Source of the DNA: Acidimicrobiaceae bacterium
GTDB lineage: Bacteria > Actinomycetota > Acidimicrobiia > Acidimicrobiales > Aldehydirespiratoraceae
Assembly (NCBI GenBank): GCA_028819005.1
Contig: JAPPMP010000005.1
Location: 1-43,545 of the forward strand
DNA length: 43,545 nucleotides
Reading direction: 5' to 3'
In this document: positions 24,894 through 33,004 of the stretch, piece by piece
How the letters are laid out: each line of letters begins with the position of its first letter
How positions within the stretch are numbered: position 1 is the first letter of the stretch
Made by a program: the position numbers and the translations under genes
Notes under the pieces: model-generated
Told to the model about the DNA's origin: nothing
The model's input: the letters and a program-made list of their open reading frames with translations, nothing else
The model's database searches: none

Positions 24894-25648
24894 TGTTGGT
24901 TGCGGCAATTCAACACGACATTGAGTGGGAGGCCCCGCAACGCAACTTCGAACGGTTGCGTCCGCGGGTCGAAGCAGCGGTCGCAAACGGGGCATCGCTG
25001 GTGGTGTTGAGTGAGATGTGGTCGACCGGATTCTCGATGAACTCCGCCGACATAGCCGAAGCTCCCGACGGTCCCACGGCCACGTTCATGCAAGAGCTGG
25101 CTGCTGCGACCGGAGCTTGGATCACGGGGTCATTCCCCGAGCGAACCGACGGCTACACCCTCCCGACCAACCGTCTGCTGCTCGCTGGACCCGCCGGAGA
25201 AGACCACCGCTACTCCAAGATCCACCCCTTCACCTATGCCAAAGAAGATCGCCACTACGCCGCAGGGCGCGGCACGATCACGGTCGATGTCGAAGGCGTG
25301 AGGGTGACCCCGCTCATCTGCTACGACCTGCGTTTCACCGATCTGTTCTGGGAGCAGGCGGCCACAACCGACTGCTTCGTGGTACCGGCCAACTGGCCCA
25401 AGGCGCGTCGCGAACACTGGATGACGCTGCTGAGGGCCCGCGCAATCGAGAACCAGGCTTACGTGATAGGCGTAAATCGAGTCGGATCGGCCGGGCGCCT
25501 CGACTATTCCGGCGACACTCGCATCATCGACCCGCTTGGGGAGATGGTCGAGGCAACGCCAGAGGAAGAAACAACAATTTGCGCCGAAGTCTCCCCCGCA
25601 GTCGTAGCCCAAGTCCGCCGGGACTTTCCCTTCATGCAGGACCGCTAG
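24893..25648 (+). CDS. Carbon-nitrogen hydrolase of the omega-amidase (YafV/NIT2-like) group
   Basis: 251 aa nitrilase-superfamily amidase. The catalytic triad is visible: Glu in VVLSEMWSTGF, Lys in RYSKIHPF, and Cys in LICYDLRF. The SEMWSTGFSM motif is characteristic of omega-amidases that convert 2-oxoglutaramate (or 2-oxosuccinamate) to the oxoacid plus ammonia, removing the product of glutamine transaminases. The ATG overlaps the aminotransferase stop (TGATG), matching the known functional coupling in methionine salvage. With the aminotransferase broken, this gene may have lost its local partner or relies on another. It ends two bases before the convergent acyl-CoA ligase gene. Confidence 0.87.
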   Translation: MLVAAIQHDIEWEAPQRNFERLRPRVEAAVANGASLVVLSEMWSTGFSMNSADIAEAPDGPTATFMQELAAATGAWITGSFPERTDGYTLPTNRLLLAGPAGEDHRYSKIHPFTYAKEDRHYAAGRGTITVDVEGVRVTPLICYDLRFTDLFWEQAATTDCFVVPANWPKARREHWMTLLRARAIENQAYVIGVNRVGSAGRLDYSGDTRIIDPLGEMVEATPEEETTICAEVSPAVVAQVRRDFPFMQDR

Positions 25649-25650
25649 CA

Positions 25651-27441
25651 CTACTGGCCGGCGAGGAGCTGCTCCCGGAGCCGGCGTTTCACGAACTTGC
25701 CGTTTGCATTCTGTGGAATCGGCTCGTCAATGAACCAGACATGGGTTGGTTGTTTGAACTTGGCGATCAACGGCGCCAGATGGGCGGCTAGTTCCGACTC
25801 GTCCATAGTGGCGTCGTCTGCCAAATAGATCGCTGCGCCGACTGCTTCGCCGAGCCGGTCGTCGGGCACCCCGAACACGGCGGCCTCCGCCACATCAGGG
25901 TGTTCGTAGATCGCTGCCTCCACCTCAGCGCAGTAGACGTTTTCGCCACCGCGCAACACCATGTCCTTGGCCCGGTCGACGATGTGAACGAACTCATCCG
26001 AATCGAGGTAGACGATGTCTCCAGTGCGAAACCAGCCGTCAACAATGGCCTCGGCCGTCGCTTCCGGGCGGTTGATATAACCCTTGACGACCGCAGGTCC
26101 TTTGACGCACAGCTCACCCCGCTCACCTGTCGGCACCTCGTCGCCGTCGGCGTCGATCACTTTGTATTCGAAAGTCGGCATGACCAGGCCGGCCGAGGTT
26201 GGCCGAGCCGAAAAGAAGGCATTGCTCACCGCGGTGATGACGCCGCTGGTTTCGGTGAGCCCATAACCGGTCGCCGGCTTGACGTCTCCGGGTGCGTTGT
26301 CGATCTTCTCAACGAGGTCTGGTTGGATGGCCGCGCCGCCGCCGCCCAACGCAGCCAAGCTGGATGTGTCACGGGTCTGCCAATCAGGGTGTGCCAACAT
26401 TTCGCGGCTCATGGTCGGCACGCCGGTGAACATGTTGACGCTTTCGCGTTCGATCAACTCGATCGCTCGTGCCGTATCCCACCGGTACATCATCACCATC
26501 TTGCCGCCGGAGATGGTTGCGGGATGAAGCACGCAGTTGTTGGCCGTCACATGGAACAACGGTGTGGGCACCATGATGACCGCTTGGGCGGGTTCGTCGT
26601 CTTGACCCGGGGCACCGGAGTCGTCGCCGCCGGCAGCACCGCTTTCGGCTGCGGCGATCTTGGCGGTTGCCGCCGCAGCGGCGGCGTTGGCGAAAGCGAG
26701 GTGCAGCACGTTGTGCACCGAACCGCGATGGGTCAGTTGCGCTCCCTTGGGAAAGCCGGTCGTTCCCGAGGTGTAGAAGATGCATATGTCGTCGTCGGGT
26801 GCGATCTCAGCGGGTGGAAGTTCATCTGGTGCGCCGGAGACGACTACATGGTCTGCCCAGCGCGAGGCGTCGTGGGGCAATTCCCGTTCACTGCGCACCG
26901 AAATGATGTGCATGGGCGCTTCGGCTCGTACCGCCGGGAGCACCTCCAGTACCCGTTCGAGACGTTCGTCATCGGCGATCAGCACCTTGGGACGTGAATC
27001 GTTGAGTGCATATTCGAGTTCGGATGCGGTCCACCAAGCGTTGACTCCCACCGCGGAAGCACCGACTGCTATCGTTGCCCAGTAGGCCAAAGCCCACTCA
27101 GGGTAGTTGCGCATGGCGATCGCGACCCGGTCGTCGGGACCGACGCCATGCTCGTCGACCAGGCAGTGGGCCAGTGATCGGACCATCGCGTGCGCTTCGC
27201 CGTACGTAATGGTCTCGTCTTCAAACACGATGTAGGGCCGGTCGGCGAATTGAGCCGACAGCTCCCAGACAAATCGCATATTTGGAGGGGCGGTGTCGAA
27301 GACTCGCATCGGGATGCCGCGAACCTCTTGAGTCGACCATGCGAAAGGAGAACCTTTCGCGGTTAGTTCCGCCCATGTCTGTTTGAGTGTCTCGATCACG
27401 GGGTTATTGATAGCGCACTCTGCGCTTGCCTGCCTACCCAT
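25651..27441 (-). CDS. Long-chain fatty acid-CoA ligase-like AMP-binding enzyme
   Basis: 596 aa ANL-superfamily acyl-CoA ligase. The P-loop is CIFYTSGTTGFPKGAQLTH, the A5 motif ATGYGLTETSGV, GWFRTGDIVYLD, and the C-terminal catalytic Lys lies in PQNANGKFVKRRL. Between the P-loop and the PTPLFHVT motif there is an Ala-rich then acidic Gly/Asp insertion (about 26573-26697) not typical of the family, probably a surface loop. The ATG at 27441 gives a 14-residue leader; a GTG at 27399 (VIETLKQTW) matches the usual family start better. Neither has a good ribosome site. Substrate chain length is unknown. It diverges from psuG. Confidence 0.85.
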   Translation of the reverse strand: MGRQASAECAINNPVIETLKQTWAELTAKGSPFAWSTQEVRGIPMRVFDTAPPNMRFVWELSAQFADRPYIVFEDETITYGEAHAMVRSLAHCLVDEHGVGPDDRVAIAMRNYPEWALAYWATIAVGASAVGVNAWWTASELEYALNDSRPKVLIADDERLERVLEVLPAVRAEAPMHIISVRSERELPHDASRWADHVVVSGAPDELPPAEIAPDDDICIFYTSGTTGFPKGAQLTHRGSVHNVLHLAFANAAAAAATAKIAAAESGAAGGDDSGAPGQDDEPAQAVIMVPTPLFHVTANNCVLHPATISGGKMVMMYRWDTARAIELIERESVNMFTGVPTMSREMLAHPDWQTRDTSSLAALGGGGAAIQPDLVEKIDNAPGDVKPATGYGLTETSGVITAVSNAFFSARPTSAGLVMPTFEYKVIDADGDEVPTGERGELCVKGPAVVKGYINRPEATAEAIVDGWFRTGDIVYLDSDEFVHIVDRAKDMVLRGGENVYCAEVEAAIYEHPDVAEAAVFGVPDDRLGEAVGAAIYLADDATMDESELAAHLAPLIAKFKQPTHVWFIDEPIPQNANGKFVKRRLREQLLAGQ

Positions 27442-27469
27442 GTGTCTGCACTACCTGCAACAGAGGCCA

Positions 27470-27475
27470 TAGGCT
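27470..27475 (+). promoter_or_regulatory. -10 box of a leaderless promoter (psuG)
   Basis: TAGGCT, then six bases, then GTG at 27482; no Shine-Dalgarno. Confidence 0.5.
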
Positions 27476-27481
27476 TCGGTC

Positions 27482-28399
27482 GTGGCCGAAGGTGCAAAGT
27501 TCTTTCGAGTTGGCGACGAAGTCGCCGCGGCGCTGGAGGGGCATCGTCGGGTCGTGGCTTTCGAGTCCACGATCTTCAGCGGCCTGGGCCTGCCGTCGCC
27601 GGCCAATCGGGAGTGCTTTGATCGTTGTGTCACAGCGGTCCGCGACGGCGGCGCGGTCCCGGCGCTGACTGCTGTGGTCGACGGTGTGGCCGTGGTGGGC
27701 GTCGAAACGAGTGACCTTGATCGAGTCTTCGCTGGTACCCGGAAAGTTGCCGCTCGAGACTTGGCTGGGGCTGTTTCGGGCGGCCTTGATGTTGGAGTCA
27801 CGACCGTCAGCGCTTCGCTGACTCTGGTGGCACGTGCAGGCATAGAAGTTTTTGCCACGGGTGGAATCGGCGGGGTTCACCGCGGCGCTGAGGTCACCGG
27901 GGACGTGAGCGGGGACCTTGTCGCACTGTCTCGTCATCGGGTGGTCACGGTGTCCGCAGGCGCAAAGGCCTTTCTGGACTTGCCGCGGACGCTGGAATAT
28001 CTGGAGACCCTGGCGGTGCCGGTGGTGGGCTGGCAGACAGATCGGTTTCCAGCGTTCTATGTACGCGACAGCGGGCTTGACGTGCCGACTGTCGTGAACA
28101 GCGGCGACGATGTGGCGGCCATGCTGCGAGCCTCTGCGGCGCTCGGCCATCCGGGCGGTATTTTGGTGGCCAACCCGATTCCGGTGGGCGCAGAACTTGA
28201 TCCTGAGCCGATCGACCGGGCGCTTGGCTCGGCGCTCGCCTTGGTAGAACAGCGGAGTTTGCGCGGTCCTGCGGTTACACCGGTGCTTCTCGACGCGATC
28301 GCCGCGGCGACCGACGGGGTCAGCGTCGAGGCCAACCTTGCTTTGGCCCAAGACAACGCCCGCGTCGCCGCTGAGATCGCTGCGGCACTGGCTCGATGA
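27482..28399 (+). CDS. psuG: Pseudouridine-5'-phosphate glycosidase
   Basis: 305 aa, the normal PsuG length. The enzyme cleaves pseudouridine 5'-phosphate to uracil and ribose 5-phosphate. Visible family features are AFESTIFSGLGLPSP (catalytic Glu), TGGIGGVHRGAE, DVSGDLVALSRH (metal-site Asp) and VTVSAGAKAFLDLPRTLEYLET, in which the Lys of AGAK is the Schiff-base lysine. The usual partner PsuK (pseudouridine kinase) is not adjacent; the next gene is a P450, 18 bases on. The start is GTG at 27482. Confidence 0.92.
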   Translation: MAEGAKFFRVGDEVAAALEGHRRVVAFESTIFSGLGLPSPANRECFDRCVTAVRDGGAVPALTAVVDGVAVVGVETSDLDRVFAGTRKVAARDLAGAVSGGLDVGVTTVSASLTLVARAGIEVFATGGIGGVHRGAEVTGDVSGDLVALSRHRVVTVSAGAKAFLDLPRTLEYLETLAVPVVGWQTDRFPAFYVRDSGLDVPTVVNSGDDVAAMLRASAALGHPGGILVANPIPVGAELDPEPIDRALGSALALVEQRSLRGPAVTPVLLDAIAAATDGVSVEANLALAQDNARVAAEIAAALAR

Positions 28400-28404
28400 A
28401 CCAG

Positions 28405-28410
28405 TAACGT
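28405..28410 (+). promoter_or_regulatory. -10 box of a leaderless promoter (cytochrome P450)
   Basis: TAACGT, then seven bases, then GTG at 28418, inside the 18-base gap after psuG. It suggests the P450 has its own start besides readthrough. Confidence 0.45.
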
Positions 28411-28417
28411 TCCGGCA

Positions 28418-29617
28418 GTGACTCCCGACGAACTGCTGATGACATTGATGGTTGATCCGTCGGCGATAGCGGATCCGTACCCGCTTTATCGGCAGCTGCG
28501 CGAGACGGCACCGCTGTTTCGAACCCAAACCAGCGGTACCTGGGTAATTTCTGGATTTGAGAACGCCAGAAGCTTGTTGAGAGATCCTCGTTGCGGAAGC
28601 CCACCGGACCAGGCGTCCGTGGGACCGGTGTCTATCGACGGCAGTCCTCGTCGGGAGGTTGAACAAGCTGCCGTTTCAATGTTGTTTCTGAACCCACCGG
28701 ACCACACGCGAATTCGAGGTCTTGTCAGTCGGGCGTTCACACCACGACGAGTCGAACGGTTGCGTCCAGAGGTTGCGGCCATGACCGATGAACTCCTCGA
28801 TGAGCTGGGCGGTAGCGGTGACTTTGTCGACGCCGTAGCTTTCCCGCTGCCGGCAAACGTGATCAGTGCGCTGGTGGGTGTGCCGCAAGCCGACCGTGAC
28901 TGGCTTCGGCCGCTTATCGCTGATCTGTCTGCCACCCTTGAACCGGTTTCGACCCCAGAAGAGATCGACAGAGCAGAAGCAGCATCTCGACAAGCCCGGG
29001 CGTACTTCTCTGATCTGATCGAGACACGGAGAGCCGACCCTCAAGATGATCTGCTCACGGGTCTGATTCAAGCCAGCGACGGAGAAGACCGGTTGAGTGA
29101 GAACGAAGTGATCTCAAATGTGTTGTTGATCTATGCGGCTGGTTTTGAGACGACCACGCAGTTGCTCAGCAACATGGTGAGAGCCTTGGCAGCTCACCCG
29201 GATCAACTCCAGTTGCTGCGAGACGATCATTCCCTGATTCCGGGTGCGGTGGAGGAGGTGCTGCGCTACGACCCGCCAGTGCAGGTTGATGGCCGTTACA
29301 CGTTCGAAGACGTCGAAGTCGGTGACACGACAATCGAGGCGGGTTCAGCGACGCTCATGTTGCTGGCCGCGGCCAACCGCGACCCGTTCGTTTGCGCCGA
29401 TCCCGACCGCTTCGACATCACACGTCGCGACACCCAGCTTCTCTCGTTCGGGTCCGGGATCCACTACTGTCTCGGCGCGGCTCTGGCCCGGCTTGAGGGA
29501 CAGGTGGTTCTGGAACGCCTGCTGAGTCGGTACCAGAGTTGGTCTGTTGGCGAGGAAGTATGGAGACAGCGCATCACCATTCGCGGGGTTGAGCGACTGG
29601 CCGTGGAGTTTCAGTAG
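28418..29617 (+). CDS. Cytochrome P450 (bacterial class I)
   Basis: 399 aa soluble P450. I-helix AAGFETTTQ with the conserved Thr (Phe replacing the common His), K-helix EEVLRYDPPV (ExxR), and heme-binding loop SFGSGIHYCLGAALAR with the Cys ligand. The N-terminal DPYPLYRQLRETAPLF and the PPDHTRIRGLVSRAFTPR C-helix are typical of actinobacterial P450s that hydroxylate small hydrophobic molecules. No ferredoxin or reductase gene is adjacent. It overlaps the convergent enoyl-CoA hydratase gene by seven bases. Confidence 0.93.
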   Translation: MTPDELLMTLMVDPSAIADPYPLYRQLRETAPLFRTQTSGTWVISGFENARSLLRDPRCGSPPDQASVGPVSIDGSPRREVEQAAVSMLFLNPPDHTRIRGLVSRAFTPRRVERLRPEVAAMTDELLDELGGSGDFVDAVAFPLPANVISALVGVPQADRDWLRPLIADLSATLEPVSTPEEIDRAEAASRQARAYFSDLIETRRADPQDDLLTGLIQASDGEDRLSENEVISNVLLIYAAGFETTTQLLSNMVRALAAHPDQLQLLRDDHSLIPGAVEEVLRYDPPVQVDGRYTFEDVEVGDTTIEAGSATLMLLAAANRDPFVCADPDRFDITRRDTQLLSFGSGIHYCLGAALARLEGQVVLERLLSRYQSWSVGEEVWRQRITIRGVERLAVEFQ

Positions 29618-30438
29618 CCCTTCCATTTCGGTTCTCGGCGTTCGCGGAAACTGGCGACTCCTTCTTCAGAGTCCGCTGTATAGGTGTTCAGTTCCACTGC
29701 CAGGGCTTCGTTATGGGCCATTGTGGCCCTGTCGCTATCAAGGCTCTGGTTGACCAGCCATTTGGTGAAACCGAATGATCGGGTGGGGCCGGCGGCGAGC
29801 CGCTCGGCCCAGTCGCTTGCCGCTGACTCCAATTCATCGGGTCCTACCACCTTGTTGACAAGCCCCCATTCGAGTGCCTGATCCGGAAGCAGGTCCTCGG
29901 CGAAGAGCATGAGCTCCATGGTGCGGCGTACTCCAATGATGCGCGGCAACAACCACGGCCCAAGCGCATCAGGCACGAGTCCTCGGCGGGCGAAAACTTC
30001 AACGAACTTGGCTTTCTCAGAGCAAATCACCAGGTCGCAGGCGAGGGCGAGATGCGCTCCCATCCCCGCTGCGGTCCCGTTGACTGCTGCTACAACCGGA
30101 ATCTCGCAGTCGAGGATGGCAGGGAACAGCGTGTATTGCCCGTCGAGCATCATCTGACGCGGGTCGCCGATCACCCGCTCGGGGAGATCGTCGGCCCGAT
30201 CACTCTGGTACTTGTGACTGAGATCGGCGCCGGGGCAGAACAGTTTGTCGCCGGTGGCGGTCAACACCGCCGCCCGCGCCCGGTGGTTGGAGTTGAACTC
30301 CTTGAAAATGTCGCGGAGGCGATCGCGGCACGGGGGATTGAGCGCGTTGCCGACTTCGGGGCGGTCAATGGTCACCCAGGCCACCTTCCCTCGGTAGGTC
30401 AGGCGGATCTGTTCTTCGAGCGGGCGGTCATCGGCCAT
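29611..30438 (-). CDS. Enoyl-CoA hydratase/isomerase family protein
   Basis: 275 aa crotonase-fold protein. IDRPEVGNALNPPCRD, CPGADLSHKY (oxyanion-hole strand), and NGTAAGMGAHLALACDLVIC are clear. The second hydratase Glu position reads FVEVFARRGLVPDALGPWLLPRIIG; one of the two canonical glutamates may be replaced, so hydratase versus other crotonase chemistry is open. The ATG at 30438 is preferred to a GTG at 30456, because a TACTGT box ends seven bases before it. It is divergent from an acyl-CoA ligase gene, consistent with a role in acyl-CoA metabolism. Confidence 0.88.
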   Translation of the reverse strand: MADDRPLEEQIRLTYRGKVAWVTIDRPEVGNALNPPCRDRLRDIFKEFNSNHRARAAVLTATGDKLFCPGADLSHKYQSDRADDLPERVIGDPRQMMLDGQYTLFPAILDCEIPVVAAVNGTAAGMGAHLALACDLVICSEKAKFVEVFARRGLVPDALGPWLLPRIIGVRRTMELMLFAEDLLPDQALEWGLVNKVVGPDELESAASDWAERLAAGPTRSFGFTKWLVNQSLDSDRATMAHNEALAVELNTYTADSEEGVASFRERREPKWKGY

Positions 30439-30445
30439 GGATTTC

Positions 30446-30451
30446 ACAGTA
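30446..30451 (-). promoter_or_regulatory. -10 box of a leaderless promoter (enoyl-CoA hydratase)
   Basis: On the minus strand TACTGT, then seven bases, then ATG at 30438. It overlaps the alternative upstream GTG, which argues against that start. Confidence 0.5.
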
Positions 30452-30536
30452 GCCACCGGCGTGGGTGAGTAGTCGAATTGGCTGATGATCGGCGGCGAGT
30501 TGGCGCGATTGCGTCGCGGACAGGATCATTTGCAGC

Positions 30537-32099
30537 ATGGCCAACACTGACATCACCGGATTCTGGAAAATCGCCGAAGCAGATCCTGAACATCTCGCTC
30601 TGGTTGACGCGGATCACAACCAGATGACCTACGGCGAGTTGTACGAACTCACCAACAAGATCGTCCATGGTCTGCGAGCCGCTGGGTTACAACGGGGTGA
30701 TCAGGTCACGACCGTGCTGCCCAACAGCTTTGAGCAGGTGGCGGTGTGCCTCGCGGCATTTCAAGGGGGCTTTTTTGTAACGACGATCAACTGGCATCTT
30801 GTCGGGCCGGAGATCAGCTACATCGTCAACGACGCGGAGACGAAGGCCCTAATCGTGTCTGATCGTTTCGAGGCCGAGGCTGTTCGCGTGCTCGGTGACT
30901 GCGTCACCGCCGAAGCGAACCGATTCTCGGTCGGTCCGGTGGCGGGATTCAGGCCCTTCAGCGACCTGATCTCCGGCCAGTCAGGCGAACGTCCCGATGA
31001 GCTGTATCCCGGCTCATACATGTTCTACACCTCGGGCACCACCGGGCGTCCCAAAGGCGTGAGGCGTGCGTTGGCAGACGGAGATATCGATGAGATTTCC
31101 GCTGGCTCCGGCGGGTTGTTCATGCTCTTCGGCACAATGCCCCACGACGACAATGTGCAGATCACCCAGGCGCCCACGTATCACACTGCGGTCAACAACT
31201 GGACGACCATGTCGTTGCACATGGGTCACACGGTGGTCCTCATGGATCGCTGGACCCCCGAAGGTCTGTTGGAGCGAATCGAGCGTTACCGGGTGACCCA
31301 CTCACACATGGTGCCGACCATGTTCAACCGGTTGCTGCAGCTTCCTGACGATGTCCGGCAAGCGTACGATGTCTCGTCGTTGCGCCGCATGGTTCATGCC
31401 GCCGCGCCATGCCCGATCGAGACCAAGCGCAAGATGATCCAATGGTGGGGTGACTCGATCTGGGAGTACTACGCGGCGACCGAAGGGGGCGGCACGATCG
31501 TCGGTCCCCAAGAATGGCTGGCCAAACCCGGCACAGTTGGAAAGCCATGGCCGGGTGCGGAAGTGATAGTCGTTGACGAGCAGGGAGACGAACTTCCACC
31601 GTTTGAGTCGGGCACTGTCTACATGAAGATGCCGGGCAACGTCTTCGAGTACAAAGGTGACGAGGAGAAGACACAAGAGAGCCGCCTGCGAGGCTTTTTT
31701 ACTGTGGGGGACATCGGCTACCTCGACGATGACGGGTTCTTGTTCCTCAACGATCGAGCCAACGACATGATCATCGCCAGCGGAGTCAACATATATCCCG
31801 CTGAGATCGAGGGCGCGCTGGTACAGCACGAAGCTGTGGCTGACGTGGCCGTGTTCGGGATCCCCAATCCTGATACAGGCGAGGAGATAAAGGCGACCAT
31901 CGAGCTGGTTGCCGGTTGGGAACCCAGTGACGAAACGACCGAAACCATCATGGGCTGGCTTCGCGGTCAGATCGCCAAGCAGAAGTTGCCCCGGTCCATT
32001 GATTACACGACCGAGATGCCCCGCGACCCGAACGGCAAGCTATACAAGCGCCGACTCAAAGACCCCTACTGGGCAGGCCACGCTGGCAAGATCGTCTAG
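30537..32099 (+). CDS. AMP-binding acyl-CoA ligase
   Basis: 520 aa ANL enzyme. P-loop MFYTSGTTGRPKGVRR, A5 region YYAATEGGGTIVG, FFTVGDIGYLDDDGFLFL, and C-terminal Lys in RDPNGKLYKRRLKDPYW. The N-terminus (DITGFWKIAEADPEHLALVD) and the ending with WAGH are shared with actinobacterial acid-CoA ligases placed in steroid or acyl catabolic clusters, but substrate cannot be assigned. The ATG at 30537 has GATCAT seven bases upstream, a relaxed leaderless match. Its stop overlaps the end of the minus-strand transposase-like remnant at CTAG. Confidence 0.88.
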   Translation: MANTDITGFWKIAEADPEHLALVDADHNQMTYGELYELTNKIVHGLRAAGLQRGDQVTTVLPNSFEQVAVCLAAFQGGFFVTTINWHLVGPEISYIVNDAETKALIVSDRFEAEAVRVLGDCVTAEANRFSVGPVAGFRPFSDLISGQSGERPDELYPGSYMFYTSGTTGRPKGVRRALADGDIDEISAGSGGLFMLFGTMPHDDNVQITQAPTYHTAVNNWTTMSLHMGHTVVLMDRWTPEGLLERIERYRVTHSHMVPTMFNRLLQLPDDVRQAYDVSSLRRMVHAAAPCPIETKRKMIQWWGDSIWEYYAATEGGGTIVGPQEWLAKPGTVGKPWPGAEVIVVDEQGDELPPFESGTVYMKMPGNVFEYKGDEEKTQESRLRGFFTVGDIGYLDDDGFLFLNDRANDMIIASGVNIYPAEIEGALVQHEAVADVAVFGIPNPDTGEEIKATIELVAGWEPSDETTETIMGWLRGQIAKQKLPRSIDYTTEMPRDPNGKLYKRRLKDPYWAGHAGKIV

Positions 32100-32220
32100 C
32101 GGTTGGTGCCCGAGGTCGATGTCTTTGGTTGGGTGGTTAGGGTAGCGATGGGTGTGTGCCAGTTGAGTGCTTGGCGGGGTCCGGGGTGATTGTAGTATCT
32201 GCACCTCAACCCGCTTCGCT
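32096..32220 (-). mobile_element. Transposase/integrase C-terminal remnant
   Basis: One minus frame ends at 32096 with a peptide YYNHPGPRQALNWHTPIATL followed by a short Thr/Pro tail. This resembles the C-terminus of integrase-core transposases (IS3/IS481/IS30 types), which end in YYN..RPH.AL...TP. No upstream catalytic DDE domain, inverted repeat or target duplication was found. The remnant is about 40 codons and lies just downstream of the truncated SRPBCC frame, suggesting an old insertion and deletion event. Confidence 0.4.
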
Positions 32221-32271
32221 GCATTAGCACGCCCCGGAGAGGTCCTCGGACTACAGGAAACGATCCAACAA

Positions 32272-32465
32272 CCGACGGTTCCGCTAAAGACAATCGGGCG
32301 GTCGCTCGCCCAAGTAACCGACCATCGAAAGTCGTCGCCGAGGGCTAGAACGGAGTGCTCGGCATCAATACCCATCCAGCTCAAGCGCCCAGCGCGAGTC
32401 ACGATCAACTCCCACACCCTTTCGGTATAGGCAGCAATCTCCTGCTGGCAAACAATCTCATCCAT
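32272..32465 (-). pseudogene. 5' fragment of an SRPBCC (AHSA1/polyketide cyclase-like) gene
   Basis: From ATG at 32465, with a good AAGGAG six bases upstream, about 65 codons read as the start of an SRPBCC protein: CQQEIAAYTERVWELIV, then LSWMGIDAEH and FRWSVTWASDRPIVFSG. After this the frame stays open to 32040, but the sequence turns into Pro/Ser/Arg-rich residues overlapping the transposase-like remnant. Full SRPBCC proteins need about 140 residues and a C-terminal helix that is not seen. The intact ribosome site and start indicate a once functional gene. With the flanking remnants it accounts for most of the 511-base stretch between the acyl-CoA ligase and the sigma-like gene; 32466-32610 holds nothing else recognisable. 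Confidence 0.45.
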
Positions 32466-32610
32466 GTTGGCTCCTTCGATGGGAAGAGAGCGAATAGTTG
32501 ATGATTTGATTCACAAAACTCTCCGGAATCTCTCTACCGACCCTCCCCGATTTCGTCGTTGACCGTAGGATTCACCGAATGAGAGCCGATAGGTCACAAC
32601 CACACGCGGT

Positions 32611-32997
32611 TTACGACGCACAGAGGATCGAGTCGAAGTGATCAGCCGGAACCAAGCGATCGTTATGCTCTATACGGCGCAGACACTCGCGGCGAGCAGT
32701 TGTCTTCAGCCAGAGGCCGGATCGGTCAGGATCTCGGATGGTGTCAATCCGTTCGACGGCCCGCAACCAAGTCATTTGCGCTGCGTCCTCGGCATCGGCT
32801 TCACAGAGCCGAAAGCCACGCACGGCCGACCAAACCAGATTCTGTAGTCTTTCAACGAGTTGGGACCAGGCAACGGCGTCCCCTGCCTGCGCTCTACGAA
32901 CCAAGACGCTGACCTCACTGTGTTGCAAAGCTGCACTCTCCGAAGAACTGAGTGAGCGAGTCCGTCGCCGCTGAGGGGCCGGGGAGACAAGCGGCAC
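32611..32997 (-). CDS. ECF sigma factor-like protein with region 2 only
   Basis: 128 aa. Residues 32-100 match sigma-70 region 2: VRRAQAGDAVAWSQLVERLQ, LVWSAVRGF and DAEDAAQMTWLRAVERID, then WLKTTARRECLRRIEH. Region 4, which reads the -35 element, is missing: the frame stops at 32611 about 20 residues after region 2, and no region-4-like sequence was found in the other frames down to 32480. It is therefore a truncated sigma factor or a stand-alone region-2 protein. It begins a few bases after the addA-like stop; GTG at 32997 is the likely start, with a TTG at 33000 just before it. It may be decaying like the SRPBCC fragment beside it. Confidence 0.6.
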   Translation of the reverse strand: MPLVSPAPQRRRTRSLSSSESAALQHSEVSVLVRRAQAGDAVAWSQLVERLQNLVWSAVRGFRLCEADAEDAAQMTWLRAVERIDTIRDPDRSGLWLKTTARRECLRRIEHNDRLVPADHFDSILCAS

Positions 32998-33004
32998 CAA
33001 GGAA

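Noticed and set aside
25900..26997. 365-codon plus-strand frame opposite the acyl-CoA ligase
   Set aside because: Low-complexity antisense shadow; the opposite strand carries complete ANL motifs.
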